Notes: generated by a model from the sequence alone, not told the origin. A DNA stretch of 64,000 nt from Pelagibacterium lentulum (GCF_003992625.1 NZ_RZMW01000041.1:55276-119275); one strand, 5' to 3'; numbered from the stretch's first letter, positions 36,785-46,363 are shown. Numbers and translations are program-made.

Positions 36785-37396
36785 GTGTCTTCCAATGTGT
36801 CCGATCTCATCGACGAGCTCCGTTCGGCCTTGCGCGGCACATGGGCCTTGCTGACCGGTAAGCGTAATGCAGGCACTTACTTCGATTTTTCCCGCTATGG
36901 ATTGATCGGCAGTTTTATCGGGCTTCTGGTTGCTAATGGCATCATTATCGGATTTTCGGCCCGGTCGGCCTCCAATCCCGATACGCTTTCCGGCCTTGAA
37001 ATGCTGGCATCTCAGACCATTCTCTATGTCTGCCAAATCCTTGCGACCTGGATCGTGCTGCGCCAGTTGCAAAAGGGCGATATGTTCGAGGCATTCGTGA
37101 CCGCAGATAACTGGTCGACCGCGATCATCTCGCTTGTCTTTATCACGCCCGTCTTTGCGATTGTTGTCCTGGCAAATTTGGGGTTGTTTCAGGGACAGGG
37201 CGCCGTCATTTCCGACTTTGCGACGATAATGACCTTCCTGACAGCAATCACGGCCTTCATCGTAAAAATCAATATTGCGCGGCTTATCGTCGAGTTGCCC
37301 GCGCTTCAGATCGTCATGCTGATTATCGCTCAAGCGGTTGGCGGCTTTGTCGGCCTGATGCTTTTGGGTGCAATGTTCGGCGTTTCGGTTCAGTAA
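36785..37396 (+). CDS. Membrane protein of unknown function
   Basis: A 203-residue protein with an amphipathic N-terminus, VSDLIDELRSALRGTWALLT, and about five hydrophobic segments (45-62, 75-95, 115-140, 150-168, 175-200). GTG 36785 gives the start MSSNVSDLI, with AAGGA about 12 nt upstream; TTG 36776 is too close to that SD. The end overlaps convergent truA by 7 bp. By organisation and size it looks like a partner of the membrane protein upstream. Function unknown. Confidence 0.72.
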   Translation: MSSNVSDLIDELRSALRGTWALLTGKRNAGTYFDFSRYGLIGSFIGLLVANGIIIGFSARSASNPDTLSGLEMLASQTILYVCQILATWIVLRQLQKGDMFEAFVTADNWSTAIISLVFITPVFAIVVLANLGLFQGQGAVISDFATIMTFLTAITAFIVKINIARLIVELPALQIVMLIIAQAVGGFVGLMLLGAMFGVSVQ

Positions 37397-38127
37397 TCCA
37401 CCTTGACGAGATAAAGCCCCGATGCAGGCGCCATCGCGCCGCAGCGGGTGCGGTCTTTTGCATCGAGTGCAGCGCGCAACTCGGCTTCCGGCCATTTGCC
37501 TTGCCCAACGAGCTTGAGCGAACCGGTCAGCGAGCGCACCTGATGATGCAGGAATGATTGAGCCGAAACCTCCAGCACAACCATATCGCCATCCCGGCGA
37601 ACATCGAGCCTGTCGAGCGTACGAACGGGCGATTTTGCTTGGCATTGGGCAGCGCGAAAGGTCGTGAAATCATGGCGGCCCAAGATCGTTTGCGCAGCCC
37701 TGTCCATGGCCTGGGCATCGAGCGGTTGGTTCACGAACCACACGCGATTTGCGTCGAGCGCGGGCCGGGCACGGCGGTTGAGAATACGATATTGATAGTG
37801 GCGGGCAATCGCTGAAAAGCGCGCCTCGAAATCCTCCCCCGCCTTTTCACATGCCAGAACGGCAATCGGCAGCGGTTTGAGATGGAAGTTCAATGCCTGC
37901 TGAACGGTAAAGGGCTCCCAGTCCTTTTGCAGATCGCAATGCGCGACCTGCCCGAGCGCGTGAACACCGGCATCGGTTCGTCCGGCGGTCTGGGTGCGGA
38001 TTGCCTCGCCTGAAAATTTTTCGATCGCCTCTTCCAGTGCCTGCTGGACTGAAAGTCCAACAGCCTGACGTTGCCAACCCACAAACGGGGTTCCGTCGTA
38101 TTCTATCGTGAGCTTATAGCGTGGCAT
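37390..38127 (-). CDS. truA: tRNA pseudouridine(38-40) synthase
   Basis: A 245-residue TruA that modifies the anticodon stem. YKLTIEYDGTPFVGWQRQ begins the protein, the catalytic Asp is in AGRTDAGVHALGQ, and RSLTGSLKLVGQGKW ends the core. ATG 38127 is chosen at the conserved N-terminus, 4 bp after the fmt stop; a longer frame upstream only overlaps fmt. It is the last gene of def-fmt-truA. Confidence 0.95.
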   Translation of the reverse strand: MPRYKLTIEYDGTPFVGWQRQAVGLSVQQALEEAIEKFSGEAIRTQTAGRTDAGVHALGQVAHCDLQKDWEPFTVQQALNFHLKPLPIAVLACEKAGEDFEARFSAIARHYQYRILNRRARPALDANRVWFVNQPLDAQAMDRAAQTILGRHDFTTFRAAQCQAKSPVRTLDRLDVRRDGDMVVLEVSAQSFLHHQVRSLTGSLKLVGQGKWPEAELRAALDAKDRTRCGAMAPASGLYLVKVDY

Positions 38128-38131
38128 GGGG

Positions 38132-39055
38132 TCAGGACACTTGCGTGCCAGCAAGATCGCCTGAGCCGCGCAAGAAGGCCTCGGCGTCCATTGCGCCCTT
38201 GCCTTCGCGCTGCACGGTCTTGAAAGACACGGCACCCTCGCCACAAGCGATTGTGAGGCCATTGAGCACGGTACCCGGCTCTCCGCTGCCCTGCGCCAGC
38301 GACGAACGGATCACCTTTACCCGCACCGGCTTGCCGGAAATCTCAAGCGAGAACCACGCGCCGGGAAATGGCGACAGGCCGCGGATGTGATTATGCACGT
38401 CCTGGGCCGTGCGCGAAAAATCGATCCGCGCCTCGGCCTTCTCGATCTTTTTGGCGTAGGTTACGCCATCTTCCCGCTGGGGCGTAAAAACAAGACCATC
38501 GCGCTCAAGCGCCGCAAGGGCGCGGCCCATAAGATCGGCGCCGCGACGCATCATTTCATCATGGAGTTCGCCCGCTGTCATATCGGGTCCGATTGGAATT
38601 TCCTCCAGCAGCGAAACCGGGCCGGTATCGAGCCCTTTTTCCATCAGCATCACCGAAACGGCGGTGCGGCTGTCGCCCGCCATGATCGCGCGCTGGATCG
38701 GCGCGGCACCACGCCAGCGCGGAAGCAGTGAACCATGCAGGTTCAGGCAGCCCTTGGCAGGCGCCTCGAGAATGGCAGGCGGTAGCAACAAGCCATAGGC
38801 GACGACCACCGCGACATCAGCGTCAAGGCTCGCAAAGATTTCGCGATCCTCGGCATTGCGGAAGTTGAGTGGGGTGAAGACCGGAATGCCGAACTCTTCC
38901 GCCGCGGCGTGGACCGGGCTCTTGCGTTCAGCCTGCCCGCGCCCCGCAGGGCGCGGCGGCTGGCTATAGCAGGCCACAACATCGTGGCCGCGCATGACGA
39001 TTTCGGTCAGCGTGGGCACGGCAAAATCGGGGGTGCCCATGAAGACCACCTTCAT
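38132..39055 (-). CDS. fmt: Methionyl-tRNA formyltransferase
   Basis: A 307-residue enzyme that formylates initiator Met-t[17 protein letters not shown] starts it, [20 protein letters not shown] is the folate/active-site segment, and the C-terminal OB-like domain follows FPGAWF. ATG 39055 with GGGAG 8 nt upstream is preferred to the GTG one codon earlier. It lies between def and truA, the usual order. Confidence 0.95.
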   Translation of the reverse strand: MKVVFMGTPDFAVPTLTEIVMRGHDVVACYSQPPRPAGRGQAERKSPVHAAAEEFGIPVFTPLNFRNAEDREIFASLDADVAVVVAYGLLLPPAILEAPAKGCLNLHGSLLPRWRGAAPIQRAIMAGDSRTAVSVMLMEKGLDTGPVSLLEEIPIGPDMTAGELHDEMMRRGADLMGRALAALERDGLVFTPQREDGVTYAKKIEKAEARIDFSRTAQDVHNHIRGLSPFPGAWFSLEISGKPVRVKVIRSSLAQGSGEPGTVLNGLTIACGEGAVSFKTVQREGKGAMDAEAFLRGSGDLAGTQVS

Positions 39056-39074
39056 CACACTATCTCCCTAGTGA

Positions 39075-39117
39075 GCAAGTCCGGAAAAGTGGGAACCGGC
39101 TTTCCGAAAAGACTTGC
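39075..39117. repeat. Intergenic palindromic repeat element
   Basis: Two nested inverted repeats, GCAAGTC...GACTTGC (39075/39111) outside and CGGAAAAG...CTTTCCG inside, surround tgggaaccgg. The string resembles the short dispersed GGAAAAGTGGGAACCGGTTTTC-type palindromes frequent between genes of Hyphomicrobiales, recalled from memory. It lies in the def-fmt gap. No second copy was noticed here. Confidence 0.5.
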
Positions 39118-39170
39118 GACAAAACAAAAGGCCGGGTCATGCCAGCTCTTCAATGAAGCGCTAACACGAT

Positions 39171-39686
39171 CTAGCCAGCAACCTTGGCCCGTTTCTGGAA
39201 CTTCTTGACCACCCGGTCACGCTTGAGCCGGGAGAGATAGTCGATATAGAGCACACCATCGAGATGATCGATTTCGTGCTGCATGCACACCGCCAGACGC
39301 CCCGTGGCCTCGCGCACAACTTCCTCGCCTTCGGGCGTGAAATATTTGACGGTGACTTCGGCTGGCCGCTCGACCTCATAGGCGAATTCGGGAATAGACA
39401 GGCAGCCCTCTTCGCTGATCGCGGTCTCTTCGCTCATGGCGACAATCTCGGGATTGACCATGGCGATCTTACCGGAATCCGGATTTTCCTCGTCAGCGAG
39501 ATCGATCACCACAACCCGCTTCATATAGCCGATTTGCGGGCCGGCAAGCCCGATCCCCGGCGCGGCATACATGGTCTCGAACATGTCCTCGACAGTGCTT
39601 TTCAGCGCATCGTCAAATTCATGGACAGGTTCGGCCACCTTGCGCAGCAAAGGGTCAGGCAGGATCAGGATTTCGCGTTTGGTCAT
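39171..39686 (-). CDS. def: Peptide deformylase
   Basis: A 171-residue Fe2+/Zn2+ deformylase that removes the N-formyl group from nascent proteins. All three motifs are present: GIGLAGPQIG (motif 1, with Gly rather than the second Ala), EEGCLSIP (motif 2, Cys ligand) and QHEIDHLDG (motif 3, HExxH). It is first in def-fmt-truA, separated from fmt by 115 bp that contain a palindromic repeat. The SD is weak. Confidence 0.95.
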   Translation of the reverse strand: MTKREILILPDPLLRKVAEPVHEFDDALKSTVEDMFETMYAAPGIGLAGPQIGYMKRVVVIDLADEENPDSGKIAMVNPEIVAMSEETAISEEGCLSIPEFAYEVERPAEVTVKYFTPEGEEVVREATGRLAVCMQHEIDHLDGVLYIDYLSRLKRDRVVKKFQKRAKVAG

Positions 39687-39792
39687 CTATGGTCTCAAGC
39701 TCAGGGGCAATTGGGCCTCTGGTTAATGCACTTGTTGCAGGCTGGTCAAGCAAAGCGATATGGGAAGCCGCGAATCAGATAACAAGAACATT

Positions 39793-40935
39793 ATGGAAAC
39801 GGTTCTGTTTGAAATCGCTGGTCACACCATAACGGTTATTGAATCGCTCGCCATTGGGCTGGGGTTGGCGCTGTTTTTGCTGCTGGTGCTTCTGGTTGTT
39901 TTGCTGCGCTCGGCGCGGCAGCGGCAGTATGAGGCAGCCAGTGACGCGGTGCGTGCTGCGGAAATGGAGCGCCATCTCGCGGACATGATGCGGGTGCAAT
40001 CGGAGATGACGGGCCGGATGCAGACCATGAGCGAGATTTTCGGCACCCGCACATCCGATCTTGCCAGGGTTTTGACCGAACGCATCGACGCTTCGAGCCA
40101 CCGGGTCAATCAATCCATGACCGAAAGCCGAAGCAAGACGGAAGAAACTCTGTCCAAGCTCCATGAACGGCTTGCCGTTATCGACAAGGCACAATCGAAC
40201 ATCACCCAATTGTCCGGCGAGATCGTTTCGCTGCAATCGATCCTTTCCAACAAGCAGCAGCGCGGGGCGTTTGGGCAGGGTCGAATGGAAGCGATCATCG
40301 CCGACGGGCTGGCTTCAAACGCCTATAATTTTCAGGTCACGCTTTCCAATGGCAGCCGCCCGGATGCCTTGATCCATATGCCCAACGATGCGCCCTCTCT
40401 CGTCATCGATGCAAAATTTCCACTCGAAAGCTGGCAGCGGATAAATGAGGCGGAAAACCCTGAAGCCCTCAAGGCCGCCATGACTGGTTTCCGCAACGAT
40501 TGCTGGGTTCATATCAAGGCAATTTCAGAGAAATACCTGATAGCAGGCGAGACGCAGGACACTGCCTTCATGTTCGTGCCCTCGGAATCGATTTTTGCGG
40601 ATCTGCATGAGCGGTTCGAGGATATCGTGCAACGTGCCGCGCGCGCGCGGGTTGTGATTGTATCGCCGTCCCTGCTCATGCTTTCAATTCAGGTCATTCA
40701 GGCGCTGCTGCGCGATGTGCGGATGCGCGAGCAGGCCCATGTCATTCAGAAAGAAGTCATGGCACTGCTTGAAGACGTTGGTCGCCTCGACGAGCGTGTC
40801 AACAAACTCAAGTCCCACTTCACCCAGACGCAGAACGATGTCGACCAAATCCTGATCTCAACCGGAAAGGTCACAAAGCGCAGCGAACGCATAGAAGCGC
40901 TGGACTTCGAGGAAAAGCCGCGCATAGCTGATTAA
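39793..40935 (+). CDS. rmuC: DNA recombination protein RmuC
   Basis: About 380 residues. An N-terminal TM helix (about 15-40, ending in LLRSAR) is followed by a long coiled coil (about 45-165) and the RmuC nuclease-fold domain with SLVIDAKFPLESW, DTAFMFVPSESIF and VVIVSPSLLMLSIQ. RmuC limits inversions at repeats; it is membrane-tethered here. ATG 39793 opens at the TM helix; ATG 39760 would add 11 residues, and neither has a clear SD. Its stop overlaps that of the convergent c-di-GMP gene. Confidence 0.88.
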   Translation: METVLFEIAGHTITVIESLAIGLGLALFLLLVLLVVLLRSARQRQYEAASDAVRAAEMERHLADMMRVQSEMTGRMQTMSEIFGTRTSDLARVLTERIDASSHRVNQSMTESRSKTEETLSKLHERLAVIDKAQSNITQLSGEIVSLQSILSNKQQRGAFGQGRMEAIIADGLASNAYNFQVTLSNGSRPDALIHMPNDAPSLVIDAKFPLESWQRINEAENPEALKAAMTGFRNDCWVHIKAISEKYLIAGETQDTAFMFVPSESIFADLHERFEDIVQRAARARVVIVSPSLLMLSIQVIQALLRDVRMREQAHVIQKEVMALLEDVGRLDERVNKLKSHFTQTQNDVDQILISTGKVTKRSERIEALDFEEKPRIAD

Positions 40936-43340
40936 GCGCTTCTGCGTTCGCGCATGGGCTCAAAATCAATCGTATCGAGGTTCGTTGTCGTCCCTGATGT
41001 GATCGCCTCATAGACATCGATGGTTTGCGGACGGCCGAACCAGTAGCCTTGTGCCGATTGACATACAGCACCTCTCAGAAACTCCAGTTCTTCGGGCCGC
41101 TCTACCCCTTCCGCGAGCACGGGAAGATTGAGCCCCTTGCCCAGCCCCAGAACCGCTTGCACGATTGCTGCGGACTGGCCGTTGGAATCGACCGATTTGA
41201 TGAAGGACTGATCGACTTTGAGCTTGTCGAAAGGGAAGGCGCGCAGGTTGGACAGGGATGAATAGCCCGTGCCGAAATCATCCATGGCAACCTTAACGCC
41301 CAGAGCCTTGATCTGCCGCAAGGCCGAGAGCGCCCGACTCATGTTCTTTACGAGCGCCGTTTCAGTCACTTCGATTTCGAGCCGATTGGGTGCCAAGCCG
41401 GTTTCAAACAAAATCTCGCAAACGAGCGCAGGAAATTGCGGCGCATGAAGCTGCACGGGCGAAACGTTTATTGCGATCGATAGCGGGTTTTGCCATTTCG
41501 CGGCCTGCTGGCAGGCATGACGCAGAACCCATTCCCCGATCTGGAGGATCAATCCGCTATCTTCGGCCACGGGAATGAATTCGGCTGGCGAAATTCTGCC
41601 ACGCTCGGGATGATCCCAACGCACAAGCGCCTCAAAACCTGTAACTTCTCCACTCTTTATGTCGACCTGCGGCTGATAGACGAGGCTTAACTCATTGCGC
41701 ACAACCGCATGTCGGGCATCGTGCTCGAGCAAACGGCGATCACGCAATTGCGCGCCCATTTCCATCTCGAAGAACTTGTAAATGCCGCGCCCTTCATCTT
41801 TTGCACTGTAAAGCGCCGTATCGGCGCAGTTCATCAGGTGCTCGGCCTCCTCGGCATCCTTCGGGTAAATAGCAATGCCGATAGACGCGGAAATGAGCGT
41901 GCCGTCATGGGTTTTCTGATTTTCCTTACGGAAGGCGTCTAGAATAGCCTGAGCCACATGGCCCGCTTCTGCCGGTGTCGTGATGTCGGGCACGATCAAA
42001 GCAAATTCATCCCCGCCGAGCCTTGCCGCAATCTGGTCGCCACCAAGCGTGCGTTCCAGGGCGGAGGCCACCTTGCGCAGTAAAGCGTCGCCCGCCGCAT
42101 GGCCAAAGAGGTCGTTGACGTCCTTGAATCGATCAAGATCAAGGCACAGAACCGCAAAGCGCTTGTCCATTTCGGCAGCGCTCATGATTTCGCTTTCCAG
42201 CCGGGCGGAAAAACTCGCGCGATTAGGCAGCCCGGTCAGCGCGTCGTGATGGGCGAGGAAGCGGATATGCCGTTCGGCTTCTTTGCGGTTGCGCAGGTCG
42301 CGTACCGCAATGGCGTGATGCGGTTTGCCGCCAAAATCGATCTCGTGGATTACAAGCTCGACCGGGACAAGCTCCCCATTATGAGCGTGGAGTTCGGTTT
42401 CCACGAGATCCTGACCTCCATGCAGAAGGGCTTGGCAGGCCGAGCTCGGAATAAACTCCAGGATCGACCGTCCGGGCAGGCGTTTCTTGTCACCACCGAC
42501 GAGATTTTCGAAACTGGTATTGACCGCAACGATCGCCTGATCGTCGCAAACGATGAGACCCTCAACCGCAGCATCAGCAAGCCCGCGCATGCGATCCGCT
42601 TCGAGTCGGCTGCGTTTGCGCTCACGGGCGTCAAGAAAGACCGCGCCGAGCGCGAACAGCAGAATGAAAATCGAAGCGAGAGTCGCTGCGAGCGAAAGGT
42701 TTGCTGGCGACATGTCGGTTTCACCGACAATTGCATAGCAATTTTCAAACCCGGCAGCCCCCATGGCGGTAAAGTGCATGGAGCAGACGGCGAGCGTCAA
42801 AAGCCCGGCTCCGACCCAGCGCGATTTCTTGTTGGCTGGATCACTGCCCCAATAGAGCGCTGCCCCGCCCAGCGCCATACCTAAAAGGATGGAAGCAGCC
42901 ACTGCTCCGGAATTCCATTCGATGGCTCCGCCGACAACCAGCGAGGCCATGCCAGTAAAGTGCATGACGGCAATGCCTATACCGACAACGGCGCCACCAA
43001 GCGCCAGATCGCCCCTATGCGTGCCTTGCGCGGCAAACCAAAGCCCGCCACCACAAACAAGAATGGCAATTAAAAGCGAAAGTCCTGTCAGGCCAATGTC
43101 ATAACCGACATGAAAGCCAGCATCGAACGAGAGCATGGCAACGAAATGGGTTGCCCAGATGCCGAAGCCTACTGCAACAGATGCTATTGCCACCCAGACA
43201 TGACGCGCGGCGCCTTTTGCCTGCCTTGCATGCACCAATATGGAGACACAGGCAAAGGCCGATAACATACAAATAGCCGCTGCTATGATGACAAGGCGAA
43301 GGTCGTGCTGGACGACCAGGTTATACAATACTTCAAACAT
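40932..43340 (-). CDS. MHYT-GGDEF-EAL c-di-GMP signalling protein
   Basis: An 802-residue inner-membrane protein. The N-terminal MHYT sensor of seven helices shows its signature motifs WATHFVAM, VMHFTGM and SMHFTAM and may bind copper and sense O2, CO or NO. A short PAS-like domain (about 260-360) is followed by a GGDEF domain with intact ARLGGDEFALIV and an EAL domain with GFEALVRW, EVTETAL and DDFGTGYSSL. Both catalytic sites look intact, so it could make or degrade c-di-GMP. ATG 43340 is preferred (MFEVLYNLV), with 43352 as an alternative. It is a single gene. Confidence 0.92.
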   Translation of the reverse strand: MFEVLYNLVVQHDLRLVIIAAAICMLSAFACVSILVHARQAKGAARHVWVAIASVAVGFGIWATHFVAMLSFDAGFHVGYDIGLTGLSLLIAILVCGGGLWFAAQGTHRGDLALGGAVVGIGIAVMHFTGMASLVVGGAIEWNSGAVAASILLGMALGGAALYWGSDPANKKSRWVGAGLLTLAVCSMHFTAMGAAGFENCYAIVGETDMSPANLSLAATLASIFILLFALGAVFLDARERKRSRLEADRMRGLADAAVEGLIVCDDQAIVAVNTSFENLVGGDKKRLPGRSILEFIPSSACQALLHGGQDLVETELHAHNGELVPVELVIHEIDFGGKPHHAIAVRDLRNRKEAERHIRFLAHHDALTGLPNRASFSARLESEIMSAAEMDKRFAVLCLDLDRFKDVNDLFGHAAGDALLRKVASALERTLGGDQIAARLGGDEFALIVPDITTPAEAGHVAQAILDAFRKENQKTHDGTLISASIGIAIYPKDAEEAEHLMNCADTALYSAKDEGRGIYKFFEMEMGAQLRDRRLLEHDARHAVVRNELSLVYQPQVDIKSGEVTGFEALVRWDHPERGRISPAEFIPVAEDSGLILQIGEWVLRHACQQAAKWQNPLSIAINVSPVQLHAPQFPALVCEILFETGLAPNRLEIEVTETALVKNMSRALSALRQIKALGVKVAMDDFGTGYSSLSNLRAFPFDKLKVDQSFIKSVDSNGQSAAIVQAVLGLGKGLNLPVLAEGVERPEELEFLRGAVCQSAQGYWFGRPQTIDVYEAITSGTTTNLDTIDFEPMRERRSA

Positions 43341-43478
43341 CAAACTTCCCACGCATTATGCGCCACAAGACACTCGCATAGGAGGGAATACGTAAACAAA
43401 ACACCGGGCGATCGATGGCCCGTCAGATCACGTTGTCTTAGCGTGAACAAAAAATTACGTTTTGGCGGCGTTTGTGAT

Positions 43479-44081
43479 TCAGAATTTGGTACGGGCCTTG
43501 AGCGCCTGACTCAGTGTACCTTCATCAAGATAGTCCAGTTCACCGCCGACCGGTACGCCATGCGCAAGGCGCGTGATAGCAATTCCGGAATCGGCCAGCC
43601 TGTCGGTGATGTAATGCGCTGTTGTCTGACCTTCGACCGTCGCGTTCACCCCGATCACGATTTCCTTGTAATCGGATGCGCGCCCGACCAACTGATTGAT
43701 GGAAAGATCATCTGGGCCGATGCCATCGAGCGGCGAGAGCACGCCTCCAAGCACATGATAGCGCACCGCGCCAATGCCCGCGCGTTCGAGCGCCCAGAGG
43801 TCGGCAACATCCTCGACAACGATCAACAGACCGCTTTCGCCGCGCCGGGGATCGGAGCAGATTGTGCAGGGCGAGACCGTATCGATGTTGCCACAGGTTT
43901 CGCACACCTTGACCGCAGCCACTGCGCGATCAAGCGCGGCGGCGAGCGGGATCATCAACTGCTCTTTTTTCTTGATAAGATGCAGAACCGCGCGACGCCC
44001 CGAGCGCGGCCCCAGACCGGGCAACCGCGACAAAAGCTGAATAAGCTGTTCGATTTCCGGGCCGCCGGATGCCTGGGACAT
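43479..44081 (-). CDS. recR: Recombination protein RecR
   Basis: A 200-residue RecR of the RecFOR pathway. It has the HhH motif [18 protein letters not shown], the zinc finger [16 protein letters not shown] (4 Cys) and the Toprim domain with [15 protein letters not shown]. It ends the dnaX-ybaB-recR operon, 14 bp after ybaB. Confidence 0.96.
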   Translation of the reverse strand: MSQASGGPEIEQLIQLLSRLPGLGPRSGRRAVLHLIKKKEQLMIPLAAALDRAVAAVKVCETCGNIDTVSPCTICSDPRRGESGLLIVVEDVADLWALERAGIGAVRYHVLGGVLSPLDGIGPDDLSINQLVGRASDYKEIVIGVNATVEGQTTAHYITDRLADSGIAITRLAHGVPVGGELDYLDEGTLSQALKARTKF

Positions 44082-44095
44082 TTTGTGGATCTATC

Positions 44096-44419
44096 CTAGA
44101 ACGGCAGTTTCATGCCCGGAGGGATCGGCAAGCCTGCTGTCAATTCGGACATTTTCTCGGCCATATATTCTTCGCCCTTGCGCTTGGCATCGGCATGGGC
44201 GGCAACGATAAGATCTTCAACGATCTCCGCATCGTCGGGCTTGAAAAGGCTGGGATCGATCTTGATCCCGCGCAGTTCTCCCTTTGCGGTCATCGTGACC
44301 GAAACCAGGCCGGCCCCAGCACTGCCTTCAACGATTTTAGAGGCGGCTTCTTCCTGCAATTCCTGCGCACGTTGCTGCAATTGCTGGGCCTTGGCCATCA
44401 TGCCCATAAGGTCTTTCAT
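44096..44419 (-). CDS. YbaB/EbfC nucleoid-associated protein
   Basis: A 107-residue DNA-binding protein of the YbaB/EbfC family. The helix MMAKAQQLQQRAQELQEEAA, then the beta sheet with GLVSVTMTAKGELRGIKIDP, are typical. It sits between dnaX and recR, as in most bacteria, and its ATG overlaps the dnaX stop with a GGAGG SD inside dnaX. Confidence 0.94.
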   Translation of the reverse strand: MKDLMGMMAKAQQLQQRAQELQEEAASKIVEGSAGAGLVSVTMTAKGELRGIKIDPSLFKPDDAEIVEDLIVAAHADAKRKGEEYMAEKMSELTAGLPIPPGMKLPF

Positions 44420-46167
44420 TCGTCGTCCTCCATATCCGGGGAATCGCTTTCAAAGCCATCAACGATACCCTCGGCATCGTCATGTTGGCTGCGTGTCTTG
44501 ATGTTGACGAGGCGCGCGCCGGGAAAGGTCTCCATGACCGCCTGCACCATAGGGTCTTCAAGCGCCGCATTGCGTTCCGATTGCTCGGCGGCCTGCCGCG
44601 CTTCGCGCAGTGTCGGTGCATCGACCGGCTTTGTGGAAACAGTGACCATCCATGGTCGACCGGTCCAGTCCTTGAGCTTTGCCGAAAGAGCCGAAACGAT
44701 CGATGGGTTGGCCGTCGGCGTCAGCGCCACTTCGATCCGGCCCGTTTCAAACGTCACAGGTTTAAGATCGGACTCAAGAGCGTGCTTCAAAAGGATGTCG
44801 CGTTTTTCACCCGCCAGGGCCACCAGTTGGTCGTAAGACCTGGGATCGGGCAAAGCCACTGCCTGCGCCCGCGGCTGGCTGACCGGTTGCGCCTGCGGCT
44901 GGCTTTGCGGCACCGGCGCGAATGCCCGCGCCTGCGCGCCCCCGCCATTGGGCATCGGCATACCGGGCGCTGAACCTGTTGTCGGCGCATCGGGCTGGCT
45001 CGTGAGCTTTTCGATCAATTCGTCGGGGCTGGGCATATCGGCCGCGTAGGCCAGCCGGATCAACACCATTTCGGCCGCTTGAAGCCCATTGCCCGATTGC
45101 GCGATTTCACCGAGCCCACGCGAGAGAATCTGCCAGGTGCGCGTCAGAACCCGCAAGGAGAGTTTCTGCGCCAGTTCGGCGCCGCGACTGCGTTCGTCAG
45201 GGGTAAGCACCGGATCGGCGGCGGCAGACGGCACAATCTTGATGCGTGTTGCAAGGTGGGTAAATTCGGCCAGATCGGCAATGATGGTCGTTGGATCGGC
45301 GCCGGAATCATAGAGCGCCCGCGCATCGTCGAGTGCGCCCCCAATATCGCCGCCCATCAGCTTTTCAAAAAGATCTATGACGCGGGCGCGGTCGGCAAGC
45401 CCAAGCATGTCCCGCACGGCCTGAGTCGTGATTTTTCCGTCGCCATGGGCAATGGCCTGATCGGTCAGCGAGAGGCAGTCGCGTGCAGAACCCTCGCCAG
45501 CGCGCACGATCATAGAAAGGGCTTCGGGTTCGACCGAAACGCCTTCCTTTTCCAAAAGGCCACCGAGATAACCGGTCATTACTTCGGGCGTGATGCGCCG
45601 CAGATCGAAGCGCTGACACCGCGAAAGGATCGTCACGGGCACTTTGCGGATTTCAGTGGTCGCAAAGATGAATTTTACATATGGGGGCGGCTCTTCAAGC
45701 GTCTTGAGCAGTCCGTTGAAAGCCGAAGTCGACAGCATATGCACTTCGTCGATGATAAACACCTTGTAAGGTGCGCTCATCGGCGGCGTACGCGTCATGG
45801 CGTTGATTTCGCGGATCGAGTCTATGCCGGTGTTGGACGCAGCGTCCATTTCCATCACATCGACATGAGTGCCTGCAACTATCTCTGCGCAATGGGCGCC
45901 CTCTTTTGACAGGTCCAGCGTGGGACGTGCGCCGCTCTCGTCGACATAATTAAAAGCGCGCGCAAGGATACGGGCGGTTGTGGTCTTGCCTACGCCACGG
46001 ACACCAGTGAGTATGAAGGCGTGATGGATGCGGCCTGACTTGAACGCATTGCCCAAGGTCTGGACCATGGCGTCCTGACCGACAAGACTTTCAAAGCTCG
46101 ATGGCCGATATTTTCGGGCCAGAACTTTATACGGCGTTGTCTGGATATCGGCGCTCGCGGTCGGCAT
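44416..46167 (-). CDS. dnaX: DNA polymerase III subunits gamma/tau
   Basis: A 583-residue clamp-loader ATPase. Walker A is GVRGVGKTTTARILA, Walker B/DExx is VFIIDEVHMLS, and sensor 1 is FATTEIRKVP. The zinc-binding loop that carries four Cys in E. coli has only one (EGAHCAEIV), as in other Alphaproteobacteria from memory. The linker at about 390-440 is rich in Gln, Pro and Ala (QPQAQPVSQPRAQAVALP), and the C-terminal tau region binds alpha/DnaB. I saw no frameshift site giving a gamma form. The SRP RNA gene lies 60 bp upstream on the same strand. Confidence 0.95.
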   Translation of the reverse strand: MPTASADIQTTPYKVLARKYRPSSFESLVGQDAMVQTLGNAFKSGRIHHAFILTGVRGVGKTTTARILARAFNYVDESGARPTLDLSKEGAHCAEIVAGTHVDVMEMDAASNTGIDSIREINAMTRTPPMSAPYKVFIIDEVHMLSTSAFNGLLKTLEEPPPYVKFIFATTEIRKVPVTILSRCQRFDLRRITPEVMTGYLGGLLEKEGVSVEPEALSMIVRAGEGSARDCLSLTDQAIAHGDGKITTQAVRDMLGLADRARVIDLFEKLMGGDIGGALDDARALYDSGADPTTIIADLAEFTHLATRIKIVPSAAADPVLTPDERSRGAELAQKLSLRVLTRTWQILSRGLGEIAQSGNGLQAAEMVLIRLAYAADMPSPDELIEKLTSQPDAPTTGSAPGMPMPNGGGAQARAFAPVPQSQPQAQPVSQPRAQAVALPDPRSYDQLVALAGEKRDILLKHALESDLKPVTFETGRIEVALTPTANPSIVSALSAKLKDWTGRPWMVTVSTKPVDAPTLREARQAAEQSERNAALEDPMVQAVMETFPGARLVNIKTRSQHDDAEGIVDGFESDSPDMEDDE

Positions 46168-46227
46168 GTAGGCCCATTTATGCTTGGAAAATCCCGCGCC
46201 TTCGCATCAGACGCAAATGAGCAGGAG

Positions 46228-46324
46228 GCTGACAACGACCCGTGCCGTACTCGTTAGGGCTGCTTCCTTCCGGACCTGACCCGGTTGGCGAGCGGTTCGT
46301 CCGCCACCAACCTCCCGATCCCTA
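46228..46324 (-). ncRNA. ffs: Signal recognition particle RNA, small (4.5S) type
   Basis: On the minus strand the region contains the universally conserved domain IV apex GGTCAGGTCCGGAAGGAAGC followed by AGCC (46254-46277), flanked by complementary arms ending in GGTTGGTGG and CGTTGTC. This is the Ffh-binding hairpin. The size of about 97 nt and the place just upstream of dnaX fit the alphaproteobacterial small SRP RNA. Ends are approximate. Confidence 0.93.
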
Positions 46325-46339
46325 TGTGTTACATCACGA

Positions 46340-46363
46340 ACCGGTTTGCAAGGGCAAACCGGT
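46340..46363 (-). repeat. Perfect 10-bp inverted repeat between pheA and ffs
   Basis: ACCGGTTTGC and GCAAACCGGT are separated by four bases, 27 bp after the pheA stop. No T-run follows, so it may be an unconventional terminator of pheA, an mRNA-stabilising hairpin, or an operator for ffs. Confidence 0.5.

Noticed and set aside
36674-37645. 323-codon leftward frame opposite the membrane-protein gene and truA
   Set aside because: The His/Arg/Gln-rich translation is typical of an antisense shadow of hydrophobic genes.
45890-46020. DnaX lacking three of the four zinc-finger Cys, considered as a loss of function
   Set aside because: Loss of these Cys is usual in Alphaproteobacteria as I recall, and the Walker motifs are intact, so it is not treated as an anomaly.
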